Shown here in pieces: positions 35,358-44,146 of a stretch of DNA of 64,000 bases. The notes below the pieces were generated by a model, which ran no database searches, was not told where the DNA came from, and saw only the letters and a program-made list of their open reading frames with translations. Origin of the DNA: Denitrobacterium detoxificans. GTDB taxonomy: Bacteria > Actinomycetota > Coriobacteriia > Coriobacteriales > Eggerthellaceae. The stretch lies in the NCBI RefSeq assembly GCF_001643775.1, contig NZ_CP011402.1, positions 1,954,432 to 2,018,431 of the forward strand, in the 5' to 3' direction. Made by a program: the position numbers and the translations under genes. How positions within the stretch are numbered: position 1 is the first letter of the stretch; the number at the start of each line of letters is the position of its first letter.

Positions 35358-35952
35358 TGAAACTACCCGCCTCGCTCACGTAGCGTTCGATCAGAGCGCG
35401 GTGCTCGTCGTCGGTCAGATCGTTGGCGATGAGCTTAGAAGCCACGGCAATCGACGTGTCGGCGATAGAGCCCTGCAGTTCGGCGATGGCAGCCTTCTTT
35501 TCGGCCTCGATGGCAACCTGTGCCTTCGCGATCATTTCGGCAGCCTCGCGCTGAGCCTGAGCCGTGATGTCAGCCTTGGCGGCTTCACCAGCAGCCTTGG
35601 CATCGGCGACGATCTGCGAAGCCTGCGTCTTGGCCTGGGCAAGCTCCTGCTTGTACTCGGCCAGAACGCGCTCGCCTTCCTGACGTGCCTCTTCAGCCTG
35701 CTCAAGGTTTTCCTTGATGGTGGAGGCGCGCTTTTCCAGCATCTTATCGAACAGGGGCCAGCCAAACTTCGCCAGGATCACCCAGAGGATGACGAAGGCG
35801 ATGAGCATGGGCACGAACTCGATAGGATCGGGCAGGATGGCCGCGATACCGCTCTTTTCTTCTGCGAACGCGACAGTGGGGACGCTGAGGACCGACGTAG
35901 CCAGCGCGAAAGCGCTTGCACCCGCCAGTACTTTGTTCGTCTTGAATTCCAC
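35347..35952 (-). CDS. atpF: Fo ATP synthase subunit b with N-terminal secretion signal
   Basis: Subunit b forms the peripheral stalk. The 201-residue protein begins with an apparent signal peptide (KTNKVLAGASAFALATSVLS, then VPTVAFAEE). The normal membrane helix follows (about residues 45-68, FVPMLIAFVILWVILAKFGW), then a long alanine- and charge-rich coiled coil that pairs with delta. The signal is unusual for subunit b and would place the mature N-terminus outside, in agreement with normal topology. It starts with GTG 35952, seven bases after AAAGGAG. Confidence 0.93.
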   Translation of the reverse strand: MEFKTNKVLAGASAFALATSVLSVPTVAFAEEKSGIAAILPDPIEFVPMLIAFVILWVILAKFGWPLFDKMLEKRASTIKENLEQAEEARQEGERVLAEYKQELAQAKTQASQIVADAKAAGEAAKADITAQAQREAAEMIAKAQVAIEAEKKAAIAELQGSIADTSIAVASKLIANDLTDDEHRALIERYVSEAGSFNAN

Positions 35953-36006
35953 TCTCTTGCTCCTTTCAGCCTTATTACGGCAGATGAATCCGTTATAAGG
36001 TTGAAT

Positions 36007-36225
36007 TTACATAATGAACGTCAGCACGAAGCCGATGAGGGCCAGTGCCTCGGCCAGAGCAGCACCAATGATGAAGTTGGTGAAGATACGACCGGCCAGT
36101 TCAGGCTGGCGAGCGGTAGCAACGCAGCAGCCGTAGGTGGCCACGCCGATGCCGATGCCAGGCCCAATGGCGCCGAGGCCATAGCCGACTACCTTAAGGG
36201 CGGCGATGGTGAAAATAGTTTCCAC
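36007..36225 (-). CDS. atpE: Fo ATP synthase subunit c
   Basis: This is the c-ring proteolipid, 72 residues in two helices. The first has the glycine-rich GYGLGAIGPGIGIGVA, the loop has ARQPELAG, and the second carries the ion-binding glutamate in AALAEALALIG. The extra glutamine and serine of sodium-binding c subunits are absent, so proton coupling is expected. I chose GTG 36225, with GGAGG five bases upstream, over an upstream ATG that would add 14 polar residues. Confidence 0.94.
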   Translation of the reverse strand: METIFTIAALKVVGYGLGAIGPGIGIGVATYGCCVATARQPELAGRIFTNFIIGAALAEALALIGFVLTFIM

Positions 36226-36350
36226 TTGTTCCTCCTTTGTTCGATTGCGAAACCGCTTCGCAATCAAGCTGATATATATGATCTGCCGACTGTGTACCCG
36301 CCGACATAGATCCGGGATAGAAGACTCGCGTGACGCCGCGAGCAGGCGGC

Positions 36351-37124
36351 CTAGTGAGCGCTCGTGGCAAGCGAGATGTACACCGCGGAAAGAATGGTGA
36401 ACACGTACGCCTGCAGGAAGGCTACCAGGGTCTCAAGCGCATACATTGCGATGAGGAAAACGAACCACAGGGGCGAGATGACACCGGGAACGATGCCGCC
36501 ACCCGCGATGGCCGACGTAAGGAAGATGCTGGATGCCAGAGCGAAGATGCCGAGCACCATGTGGCCAGCGAACATGTTGCCATAGAGTCGCACGGCCAGG
36601 GTGAGCAGACGCAGCACCAGCGAGATGAGCTCGAAGAACCAGATGACGGGAACCATCACCACGGGCAGGCCCGAAGGAGCGATGGACTTGATGTAACCCC
36701 AGCCACCCTTGGTCTTGATGCCGTAGTAGTTGAAGTAAACGAAGGCGATGAGAGACAGCGCCCAGGTATTGTTCAGCGTGCCCGTGGGGGTCTTGAAGCC
36801 CGGCACCAGGCCGATAAAGTTCGAAATAAGAATGAAGAAGAAAAGCGTGGCCAGGAAGGGAATGTGCTTCTCGTAGCCATGGCCAATGGCGTTTTCGCCC
36901 ATGTCGCGACGAACGAATTCGTAGCCATACTCAACCAGGTTGACGAACTTGTTGTTCGGAACCAGGGTGAGCTTCTTCGCGGCGGTGAGCACAAGAACGA
37001 GCACCAGCGCGAACACGATGACCATCCACAGCGTGAAGGTGGTCACAGGACCGAATACGGTCTGAGATTGCAGGGATTCCTGAAGCTCAGGAACGGAATT
37101 TGCTAGCTGAGTAAGCGCGTCCAC
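36351..37124 (-). CDS. atpB: Fo ATP synthase subunit a
   Basis: This membrane subunit forms the ion half-channels. It has 257 residues and five or six helices. The essential arginine sits in RLLTLAVRLYGNMFAGH (about residue 190), and the last helix has LVAFLQAYVFTILSAVYI. It follows the small AtpI-like gene by 13 bases and is first of the core atpBEFHAGDC order. Confidence 0.96.
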   Translation of the reverse strand: MDALTQLANSVPELQESLQSQTVFGPVTTFTLWMVIVFALVLVLVLTAAKKLTLVPNNKFVNLVEYGYEFVRRDMGENAIGHGYEKHIPFLATLFFFILISNFIGLVPGFKTPTGTLNNTWALSLIAFVYFNYYGIKTKGGWGYIKSIAPSGLPVVMVPVIWFFELISLVLRLLTLAVRLYGNMFAGHMVLGIFALASSIFLTSAIAGGGIVPGVISPLWFVFLIAMYALETLVAFLQAYVFTILSAVYISLATSAH

Positions 37125-37137
37125 TATATGCCTTTCC

Positions 37138-37425
37138 CTATTTCCCGCTTGATACGGCCTTCCAAATGCCGAAACCGAGGGCGCAGACTACGATGCCGGC
37201 GACCTCTCCCCCGACAAAGGGAAGAACATTGCTACGACTGAGCACGATACAGAGCACAGCCGAACCGAACAAAATGATGGATGAGCCGACAACCGCCAGC
37301 AGCAGAATACTGGCATGAGAAAAATTAGACGTACTCGTGACCTTACGAGCGGCCGTAAGCGCGCCTCGCAGAGGCAGGAAGCCAAGGGCTCCCAGAATGA
37401 CACCAAGGACGATAGGTAACGCCAC
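37138..37425 (-). CDS. Small membrane protein in the AtpI position
   Basis: This 95-residue protein has three hydrophobic segments (about 3-20, 38-60 and 70-88). It begins with GTG 37425 and lies just upstream of atpB, the place of atpI/UncI, an assembly helper for the c-ring or a magnesium transporter in other bacteria. By eye there is no clear sequence match to AtpI, so the assignment rests on position and topology. It likely shares the operon promoter, a TATGAT box within about 37465-37475. Confidence 0.7.
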   Translation of the reverse strand: MALPIVLGVILGALGFLPLRGALTAARKVTSTSNFSHASILLLAVVGSSIILFGSAVLCIVLSRSNVLPFVGGEVAGIVVCALGFGIWKAVSSGK

Positions 37426-37610
37426 GTCTACACTTTCTCGTCAGACTCAAAACAACGGTACGTATCATAACGAACTTTCGGATGTGGCCCCAAAGAAAGC
37501 GTAAAAAACTGGATAAGTGAGCCGTATTTTCACAGAAATGCATAATATCGCCCATAAAGGGTTACGTATTACATGCGCCTTTCGTAAGCCCGTATATATA
37601 AATGCATGAA

Positions 37611-37644
37611 AGATGCGCCCCAGCGGATGTGCTGGGGCGCATCT
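37611..37644 (-). terminator. Hairpin terminator of comEB
   Basis: AGATGCGCCCCAGC pairs perfectly with GCTGGGGCGCATCT, a 14-bp stem with a 6-base loop, 31 bases after the comEB stop. Only three Ts follow on the minus strand, so efficiency is uncertain. Confidence 0.7.
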
Positions 37645-37674
37645 GGTCCATAAGGTTCACATGCAACGCGGGCG

Positions 37675-38157
37675 CTATTTCGCACTTTCGTCATACACGC
37701 GCATCTTGATGCCCGACTCGGCAAGCAGTTCGGCGGAAAGTTCGTCGGGATACGGGTTCTTGTACACGATCTCGCTAATGCCAGCGTTGATGAGCATCTT
37801 CGCGCACACCACGCACGGCTGGGTAGTGATGTAGATGCACGCGCCAGAAATATCGATGCCATAGCGCGCCGCCTGGATGATGGCGTTCTGTTCGGCATGC
37901 AAGCCACGGCAAATCTCGTGACGCTGGCCGCTGGGAACGTTGAGCTGCTGACGCAGGCACCCCGTTTCCGAACAATGGCGCAAGCCACTGGGAACGCCAT
38001 TGTAGCCCGTTGCCAGAATGCGACGATCCTTCACGATGAGCGCGCCAACCGAACGGCGCAGGCATGTGGAACGCGTAGCCACCTCATCGGCGAGCGTCAT
38101 GAAGTATTCGTCCCACGAAGGACGATCGATACCCTGTTCCATTGCTTCCCCTGCCAT
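37675..38157 (-). CDS. comEB: Deoxycytidylate deaminase (ComEB family)
   Basis: This zinc enzyme converts dCMP to dUMP for thymidylate synthesis. It has 160 residues. The zinc site is visible as HAEQNAI (His and catalytic Glu) and PCVVC (two Cys). The N-terminal [21 protein letters not shown] is typical of bacterial dCMP deaminases. ATG 38157 is used; ATG 38142 is an equally good start with AGGGGA five bases upstream. Its place beside glyA, with folate-linked one-carbon metabolism, fits a nucleotide role. Confidence 0.93.
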   Translation of the reverse strand: MAGEAMEQGIDRPSWDEYFMTLADEVATRSTCLRRSVGALIVKDRRILATGYNGVPSGLRHCSETGCLRQQLNVPSGQRHEICRGLHAEQNAIIQAARYGIDISGACIYITTQPCVVCAKMLINAGISEIVYKNPYPDELSAELLAESGIKMRVYDESAK

Positions 38158-38240
38158 TACGCCTCGGATATATTGCGAGCATTATACTCCCCCATACGAC
38201 ATATAGAAGAGCATTCACACTTCCGAAAACCCACCGACAT

Positions 38241-38271
38241 AAAACGAGGTGGCCGACGCATGCCGGCCACC
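38241..38271 (-). terminator. Terminator of glyA
   Basis: GGTGGCCG pairs with CGGCCACC on the minus strand, followed by TCGTTTT. Confidence 0.78.
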
Positions 38272-38296
38272 CCAAAACGTAACTATGCGTTTCGAC

Positions 38297-39556
38297 TTAG
38301 AAGTCGAGCTCGGGATAGAGCGGATGCGCATCGATGATGGCCTGCACGCGCTCGCGCGTAGCAGCCAGCGCGGCGGAATCGTCGCGAGCGAAGGCGAACA
38401 CCGCATCGGCAATGCAGGAGCCAATGGTGTAGAACTCTTCCTCGTTCAAGCCACGCGTGGTGCCCGCAGCCGTGCCAACGCGAATACCGCTGGTCACGAA
38501 CGGAGAACGCGTCTCGTTGGGGATGGTGTTCTTGTTCACCGTAAGGCCGACTTCCTCGAGGACGCGCTCGGCATCCTTACCCGTGACATCGGCAGGCGTG
38601 AGGTCGACCAGGCACAGATGGTTGTCGGTACCACCGGAGACCAGACGAAGACCACCGTCCGTCATGCCGCGACCCATAGCCGCACAGTTCACAACCACAT
38701 TATGGATGTAGGTCTTGAATTCGGGCTTCAGAGCCTCGCCAAAGGCAACGGCCTTGCCGGCGATAACGTGCATGAGCGGGCCGCCCTGCGTACCAGGGAA
38801 CACGGCGCTATTGATCTTCTTGGCCAGGGCCTCATCGTTGGTGAGGATCAGGCCGCCACGAGGACCGCGCAGCGTCTTGTGCGTGGTGGTGGTGACGATG
38901 TCGGCATAGGGCACGGGGCTGGGATGCTCGCCCGCGGCAACCAGGCCGGCAATGTGAGCCATGTCGACCATGAGGTAGGCGCCCACGCCATGGGCAATCT
39001 GAGCCAGGCGCTCGAAATCGATGGTGCGCGGATAGGCGCTCGCGCCGGCAACGATGACCTGGGGCTTCACCTCTTCGGCCTGAGCCTGGAGCGCGTCGTA
39101 GTCGATGCGCTCGTCTTCGCCCACGCCATAGGCTTCCACGTGATACAGCTTGCCCGAGAAATTCACGGGCGAACCATGCGTGAGGTGGCCGCCGTTATCG
39201 AGGCTCATGCCCAGAATGGTGTCACCCGGCTTGATGATGGCAGCGTATGCAGCGTAGTTGGCCTGAGCGCCGGAGTGGGGCTGCACGTTGGCGAACTTGG
39301 CGCCGAAGAGCTCCTTCGCGCGATCGCGCGCCAGGTCTTCGACGATGTCGACCTTCTCGCAGCCGCCATAGTAACGCTTGCCCGGATAGCCTTCAGCGTA
39401 CTTGTTGGTGAGCACGCTGCCCATGGCCTCCATTACCGCAGGTGAAACGATATTCTCGCTAGCAATGAGCTCGATGGTACCACGCTGACGCGACAGCTCT
39501 TCGCTGATGGCGGCAGCAACTTGCGGATCAGTCTTGTCAATAAACTGAAATGGCAT
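38297..39556 (-). CDS. glyA: Serine hydroxymethyltransferase
   Basis: This PLP enzyme interconverts serine and glycine and charges tetrahydrofolate with one-carbon units. It has 419 residues. Landmarks are [42 protein letters not shown] and the PLP lysine in [14 protein letters not shown] (about residue 228). ATG 39556 has AAAGGA five bases upstream. It lies between rpiB and comEB beside the atp operon, a cluster order also known from Firmicutes. Confidence 0.98.
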   Translation of the reverse strand: MPFQFIDKTDPQVAAAISEELSRQRGTIELIASENIVSPAVMEAMGSVLTNKYAEGYPGKRYYGGCEKVDIVEDLARDRAKELFGAKFANVQPHSGAQANYAAYAAIIKPGDTILGMSLDNGGHLTHGSPVNFSGKLYHVEAYGVGEDERIDYDALQAQAEEVKPQVIVAGASAYPRTIDFERLAQIAHGVGAYLMVDMAHIAGLVAAGEHPSPVPYADIVTTTTHKTLRGPRGGLILTNDEALAKKINSAVFPGTQGGPLMHVIAGKAVAFGEALKPEFKTYIHNVVVNCAAMGRGMTDGGLRLVSGGTDNHLCLVDLTPADVTGKDAERVLEEVGLTVNKNTIPNETRSPFVTSGIRVGTAAGTTRGLNEEEFYTIGSCIADAVFAFARDDSAALAATRERVQAIIDAHPLYPELDF

Positions 39557-39686
39557 GGCGTTCCTTTCGCTCGAAGTAGTATGCGTGCCATGCTAGCACT
39601 CCCGCGGCGATTAGGAACCCCCGATATCGGCTACTACACATAGACAGTGATAGCAGCAGGACACAATATAAGAAGCGTGGGGCGAA

Positions 39687-40121
39687 TTAATCGAGGCCCA
39701 TGATTTTTTCAACGCGGCCAGCATGGCGACCGCCGCCAAATTCCGTGGAGAGGAAGGCGTCGAGAATCTCGCAATTCGTCTCGAAGCTCACGAAGCGACC
39801 GGAAAGCGTAATGACGTTCGCATCATTATGCTCGCGACACAGGGCCGCGAACTGGGGCGTAATGATGTTGGCAGCGCGAACGCCCGCCACCTTGTCGGCG
39901 GCCAGGGCCATGCCAATGCCCGTTCCGCACACGAGGACGCCGCGCTCGGCTTCGCCCGCGGCCACGTCCTGGGCAACGGGAAGCGCAAAGTCGGGATAAT
40001 CGACGCGATCGGCGCTATCGCAGCCCCTATCGAGCACTGTGTGGCCCCGCTGCTGCAGGTATGCCTTCAGCTGTTCCTTCTGCTCGAACCCAGCGTGATC
40101 GGAGCCCATCGAGATAACCAT
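39687..40121 (-). CDS. rpiB: Ribose-5-phosphate isomerase B
   Basis: RpiB interconverts ribose-5-phosphate and ribulose-5-phosphate. It has 144 residues. MGSDHAGFEQKEQLKAYL at the start, the catalytic cysteine in VLVCGTGIGMALAAD (about residue 66), and REHNDANVITLSGRF are diagnostic. ATG 40121 is chosen at the start of homology, with AAGGGA eight bases upstream. It is divergent from upp, so ribose phosphate supply (rpiB) and PRPP use (upp) are controlled from one intergenic region. Confidence 0.95.
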   Translation of the reverse strand: MVISMGSDHAGFEQKEQLKAYLQQRGHTVLDRGCDSADRVDYPDFALPVAQDVAAGEAERGVLVCGTGIGMALAADKVAGVRAANIITPQFAALCREHNDANVITLSGRFVSFETNCEILDAFLSTEFGGGRHAGRVEKIMGLD

Positions 40122-40197
40122 GTGCGCTTTCCCTTCGTTTATGCCATGCATTCGGCATGCATACGTCCGTTTACGGCGCCATTATAGGCACGCGCGG

Positions 40198-40203
40198 TAT
40201 ACT
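40198..40203 (+). promoter_or_regulatory. -10 box of upp
   Basis: TATACT, 36 bases before ATG 40240. The -35 region is not clear. A palindrome (ATGCC...GGCAT) lies near 40141-40160 at the start of the divergent rpiB gene. Confidence 0.4.
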
Positions 40204-40239
40204 ACTACCAGCATTACGACAAAACAGGAAGGTATCAAC

Positions 40240-40893
40240 ATGACTGTGCTCGAAGAATTCGGCCCGCGCGTAACCGTCGTCGACCACCCCATGGTGCTCC
40301 ACAAGCTTTCGATTCTGCGCAGCAAGGACACGCCCTGCAGCCAATTCCGCACGCTCGTGAAAGAGCTTTCCCTGTTCGAGGGCTACGAGGCCACGCGTGA
40401 CCTTACCCTGGAAGAGGTCGAAGTGGAAACGCCCATCTGCAAGACCACCTGCTACCACGTCGACGCAGGCCACGATGTTGCCATCGTACCCATTCTGCGC
40501 GCTGGCTTGGGCATGGTCGACGGCATGCTCGAGCTCATCCCCTCGGCCCACATTGGCCATCTGGGCATGTACCGCGACCCGGAAACGCACGTGCCGCACG
40601 TGTACTATGGCAAGCTGCCCAACGACATCGCTAACCGCTACGTACTCATCGTCGACCCCATGCTCGCCACAGGCGGTTCTTCCATCGACGCCATCCGCTA
40701 CCTGCGCGAACAGGGCGTCAAGCAGCTGAAGCTCATGGTGCTCGTGGCCGCACCCGAAGGCCTGCGCGCCGTACTCGATGCCGATCCCGACGTACAGATT
40801 TACACCTGCGCCGTAGATGAGCGCCTGAACGACGACGCCTACATCGTGCCCGGCCTGGGCGATGCCGGCGACCGCATCTTCGGCACGAAGTAA
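40240..40893 (+). CDS. upp: Uracil phosphoribosyltransferase
   Basis: This enzyme makes UMP from uracil and PRPP. It has 217 residues. VPILRAGLGMVDGML, the PRPP loop VLIVDPMLATGGSSIDAI (about residue 130) and the C-terminal uracil-binding VPGLGDAGDRIFGT are all present. ATG 40240 has GGAAGG seven bases upstream; the longer frame overlaps rpiB. A strong terminator follows. Confidence 0.98.
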   Translation: MTVLEEFGPRVTVVDHPMVLHKLSILRSKDTPCSQFRTLVKELSLFEGYEATRDLTLEEVEVETPICKTTCYHVDAGHDVAIVPILRAGLGMVDGMLELIPSAHIGHLGMYRDPETHVPHVYYGKLPNDIANRYVLIVDPMLATGGSSIDAIRYLREQGVKQLKLMVLVAAPEGLRAVLDADPDVQIYTCAVDERLNDDAYIVPGLGDAGDRIFGTK

Positions 40894-40924
40894 ACCGCGC
40901 GCCACATAGCAACAGTCAAACGAT

Positions 40925-40956
40925 AGAGGGGATCCGTTTTGCAACGGATCCCCTCT
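40925..40956. terminator. Terminator between upp and the CmpB-like gene
   Basis: AGAGGGGATCCGTT pairs perfectly with AACGGATCCCCTCT, a 14-bp stem with a 4-base loop between convergent genes. The T-run is poor, with TTCG on the right. Confidence 0.7.
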
Positions 40957-40981
40957 TCGCATATGCGCACATCCCAAAGCG

Positions 40982-42517
40982 CTACGATGCGGCCTCGAGC
41001 TGTTCGACGCCAATATCTGCTTCGACATCCTTCAGATTACTCAACGCCTCGTCAAGATGGCGAAGGGCGGTTTCCTTCTGTTCGGGCGTAAGCGTCTGCG
41101 AATTCTCGATATCCTCTTTCATCTCCTCAAGGGTCGATGACCCCATCGTAAGGGAAAAGAGATAGGACTCGCTTTCTCTATCGGACGCCGTTTGCTCCCT
41201 TGGGGTATCGAACGCGCCATCGTTCGCATGATTTTGCGGAGGGTCGATGAGGTACAGCGACCACAGGATTCCGCCAAAGACCAATATCACCACGAATGCA
41301 ATGTTCATGATGTCGCGCGGAACGCGCGCAATCCAACGCTCGAGCAGTGGATAGACGAACCAGGCAATGATGGAAGCCGCGACGCCAAAGGCGAGAGCGT
41401 TCTGCAAGCACACCTGCCCCATGATGTTTCCGAAGTTGTCGCTATAGTTCCACAGCTGCAAATCGGCATTGACGATGAGGCCCATGCTGAACTCGATGAG
41501 CGAGCACACGAGGGCATTGGCAACGAAGCTGATAACGTACGGGATGATGCGGTTATTGAACTTCTTCTTCAGCCACTGGAGCAGGGGGTAGAGCGCCAGC
41601 GCGATGATGACCACCGCAGCGCCCTCCATGGGGTACGGATAAAGCCAATCGCGCCACAACATCGTATTCGTTGGATCGTATTCGCCTTGCACAATGCCCA
41701 AGCGAATGAACTGGCACATGCCAGCCTCCATCCAATGCCCCAGCACCGAGAACACGATGAAGTACATGATGAGGTTGCGCACGAACGGCCATCCGCGGCG
41801 GTTGATGACGAATTCCTCTTTGTCCGCCTTATCCCGATAGAACGATACGTCGTTAACGAGCACTGCCTTCACGCGCTTGGAGAAGATGAAGTAGAAGATG
41901 AGGAAGACGTAGTAGATCGAGCCGAAAATGGTGCTGAGTAGCGAGAAATCACCAGCCACGGCTGAGGCTATGCCGGGCACCACGATTGCCACAACCGCCA
42001 TGGCGATTACGAAGGGACGCGCGATCTTGTAGCGATTCACGAACAGCCAGAAAGCCACGCCCTCGAAGACGATCATGAACCAATCGAGCACGTTCGAAGA
42101 ACTGTAGACCACGGTGTCTCGTGACGACATGATCAAACCAACGAGCGTAAAGAAGATATGAACTGCGAAGAGGACCTGCACGACGCGCATGAAGCCCATC
42201 TTATTCGGCGCGCTGAACTTGATGGCCTGATAGGCCTGGCGCGCCGATTTCGTGGCAGCCGCATGGTCGGCATTGGCCCTCTTACGCGCCGCGCGCTCTC
42301 GGGCACGCGCCTCCTTGGCGGCCGCGCGATCACCCGCGCGCTCGGCCTTGAAGCTCTCACGCCGTGCCTCGTCGGCCTCGGCGTCGGATTCCATGGCAAC
42401 ACCGGCCATAGCAACCGCTTCGGCAGCGTCAAGCTGGGCCCCGCGCGTTATGCGCGCGCGGTCGGCGCGCCCCGAATCGACTTCCTTGCTTGCGGAATTC
42501 TCAGCTCCCTCGGCCAT
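40982..42517 (-). CDS. Membrane protein with CmpB-like putative ABC permease region
   Basis: The 511-residue protein starts with about 110 residues of alanine, arginine and glutamate, probably a long helix or coiled coil. Ten or more membrane helices follow. The part around residues 280-430 (HWMEAGMCQFIRLGIV, then EFSMGLIVNADLQLWNYSD, FGNIMGQVCLQ) matches the putative ABC-transporter CmpB family (PF06541) by eye. The C-terminal 70 residues are acidic and soluble. ATG 42517 has GGAGGGG eight bases upstream. No ATPase partner is adjacent, and function is unknown. Confidence 0.75.
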   Translation of the reverse strand: MAEGAENSASKEVDSGRADRARITRGAQLDAAEAVAMAGVAMESDAEADEARRESFKAERAGDRAAAKEARARERAARKRANADHAAATKSARQAYQAIKFSAPNKMGFMRVVQVLFAVHIFFTLVGLIMSSRDTVVYSSSNVLDWFMIVFEGVAFWLFVNRYKIARPFVIAMAVVAIVVPGIASAVAGDFSLLSTIFGSIYYVFLIFYFIFSKRVKAVLVNDVSFYRDKADKEEFVINRRGWPFVRNLIMYFIVFSVLGHWMEAGMCQFIRLGIVQGEYDPTNTMLWRDWLYPYPMEGAAVVIIALALYPLLQWLKKKFNNRIIPYVISFVANALVCSLIEFSMGLIVNADLQLWNYSDNFGNIMGQVCLQNALAFGVAASIIAWFVYPLLERWIARVPRDIMNIAFVVILVFGGILWSLYLIDPPQNHANDGAFDTPREQTASDRESESYLFSLTMGSSTLEEMKEDIENSQTLTPEQKETALRHLDEALSNLKDVEADIGVEQLEAAS

Positions 42518-42601
42518 ACGACATCCCCCTCCGATGAACCCAATTTCAACCAGAAATGATGGTTCAATGATAGCAAAAGGGACGACTCAGCCCCGAACAT
42601 G

Positions 42602-44146
42602 TCATTCAACGGTTTGATTCGTCCTGGTGCGTTCGATGCACGACTTCCAGCCACTGAGCAACTGAGCACGCCGAGCGGCATCCATCTGGGAAGAGTACAC
42701 GTTCTCGATGACGCGCTTGCTGCGAATTTCGTCCATATCCTTCCAGAAACCCGTATGCAGGCCAGCCAGGAACGCCGCACCCGCCGCCGTGGTTTCCGCA
42801 TTCGCGGGACGAACGAGCCTGCAGCCCAGGATGTCGGCCTGGAACTGCATGAGGAAGTCATTACGCGCGGCGCCACCGTCGACGGCCAACGTTTCCACAC
42901 GCACGCCCGCGTCGGCAACCATGCTGGTCATGAGGTCGCTCACCTGATACGCCAGCGCCTCGAGCGCGGCACGCACGATATGTGCGCGATTCGCGCCCCG
43001 CGTGAGCCCATAGATTGCCCCACGCGCCTGGGCATCCCAATAGGGAGCGCCCAAGCCCGTAAACGCAGGCACGATGTAGACTCCCGCGGTATCGGGCACG
43101 CTACGCGCCAACTGCTCGCTTTCCGAGGCGGAGCCAATCATCTTCAGCTCGTCGCGCAGCCATTGGATAAGCGCACCCGCCATGAACACGCTACCCTCGA
43201 GCGCATACTCCAGGCCCGAAACGCCAGGCTCGCTGGCAGCAATCGTCGTAACCAGGTTGTTCTTCGAACGAATGGCCTCGTTTCCCGTGTGCATGAGCAA
43301 AAAGCATCCCGTACCGTAGGTGTTCTTCGCATCGCCTGGGCGCGTGCAGCACTGTCCGAACAGGGCCGACTGCTGGTCGCCCGCCACACCGCAGATGGGA
43401 ATGCCCGCGGGAATGGAGGGAAACGAAAATGAACCCGCACGCGAAGCCGCAGGCACGCTGCCAGCCGTGACGCCGAAATGCGACGACGAAGGGCGCACCT
43501 CGGGCAGCATGGCCATCGGCACGTTGAAGAGCTCGCAGAGCCAATCGCACCATTCGCCTGCATGAATATCGAAGAGCATGGTGCGGCTGGCGTTCGTGTA
43601 ATCAGTTGCATGCACGGCGCCGCCCGTAAGGTTCCAAATGAGCCACGTATCGATGGTTCCGAACAGGATATCGCCGGCACAGGCCGCCTCACGCGCGCCC
43701 GGCACGTTATCGAGCAGCCACGCAATCTTGCTCGCCGAAAAATACGCATCGGGAATGAGTCCCGTGGTGTCAGTAATGCGCTCACGCAGGGCGGGGTCGG
43801 CGCAAAGCTCTTCGATGATGGGTGCCGTACGGCGGCATTGCCACACGATGGCAGGGGCAATGGGTTCGCCCGTGCGACGATCCCACAGCACCGTGGTCTC
43901 GCGCTGATTGGTAATGCCGATGGCATTCACGTCACTCGGTTGCACGGCAAAGGCATCCATGACGTCATGCAGCACCGAAAGCTGCGTCGAAAGGATTTCG
44001 AGCGCATCGTGCTCTACCCAACCAGGCTGGGGATAATGCTGCGTGAAGGTCATCTGGTACACGCCGCGCACGATGCAATCGCGGTCGACAAGGAGGGCGC
44101 GGGACGACGTGGTGCCCTGGTCCAGCGCGATAACGTACTTGCTCAC
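42602..44146 (-). CDS. glpK: Glycerol kinase
   Basis: This enzyme makes glycerol-3-phosphate from glycerol and ATP. It has 514 residues, with the N-terminal ALDQGTTSSRALL, NQRETTVLWDRRTGEPI, the ATP-domain GDQQSALFGQ and GTGCFLLM segments, and DGGAARNDFLMQFQADIL near the end. GTG 44146 overlaps the stop of the upstream hydrolase gene (GTGA), with GGAGGAG five bases before it. The coupling suggests that glycerol released from monoacylglycerol is phosphorylated directly. Confidence 0.96.
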   Translation of the reverse strand: MSKYVIALDQGTTSSRALLVDRDCIVRGVYQMTFTQHYPQPGWVEHDALEILSTQLSVLHDVMDAFAVQPSDVNAIGITNQRETTVLWDRRTGEPIAPAIVWQCRRTAPIIEELCADPALRERITDTTGLIPDAYFSASKIAWLLDNVPGAREAACAGDILFGTIDTWLIWNLTGGAVHATDYTNASRTMLFDIHAGEWCDWLCELFNVPMAMLPEVRPSSSHFGVTAGSVPAASRAGSFSFPSIPAGIPICGVAGDQQSALFGQCCTRPGDAKNTYGTGCFLLMHTGNEAIRSKNNLVTTIAASEPGVSGLEYALEGSVFMAGALIQWLRDELKMIGSASESEQLARSVPDTAGVYIVPAFTGLGAPYWDAQARGAIYGLTRGANRAHIVRAALEALAYQVSDLMTSMVADAGVRVETLAVDGGAARNDFLMQFQADILGCRLVRPANAETTAAGAAFLAGLHTGFWKDMDEIRSKRVIENVYSSQMDAARRAQLLSGWKSCIERTRTNQTVE

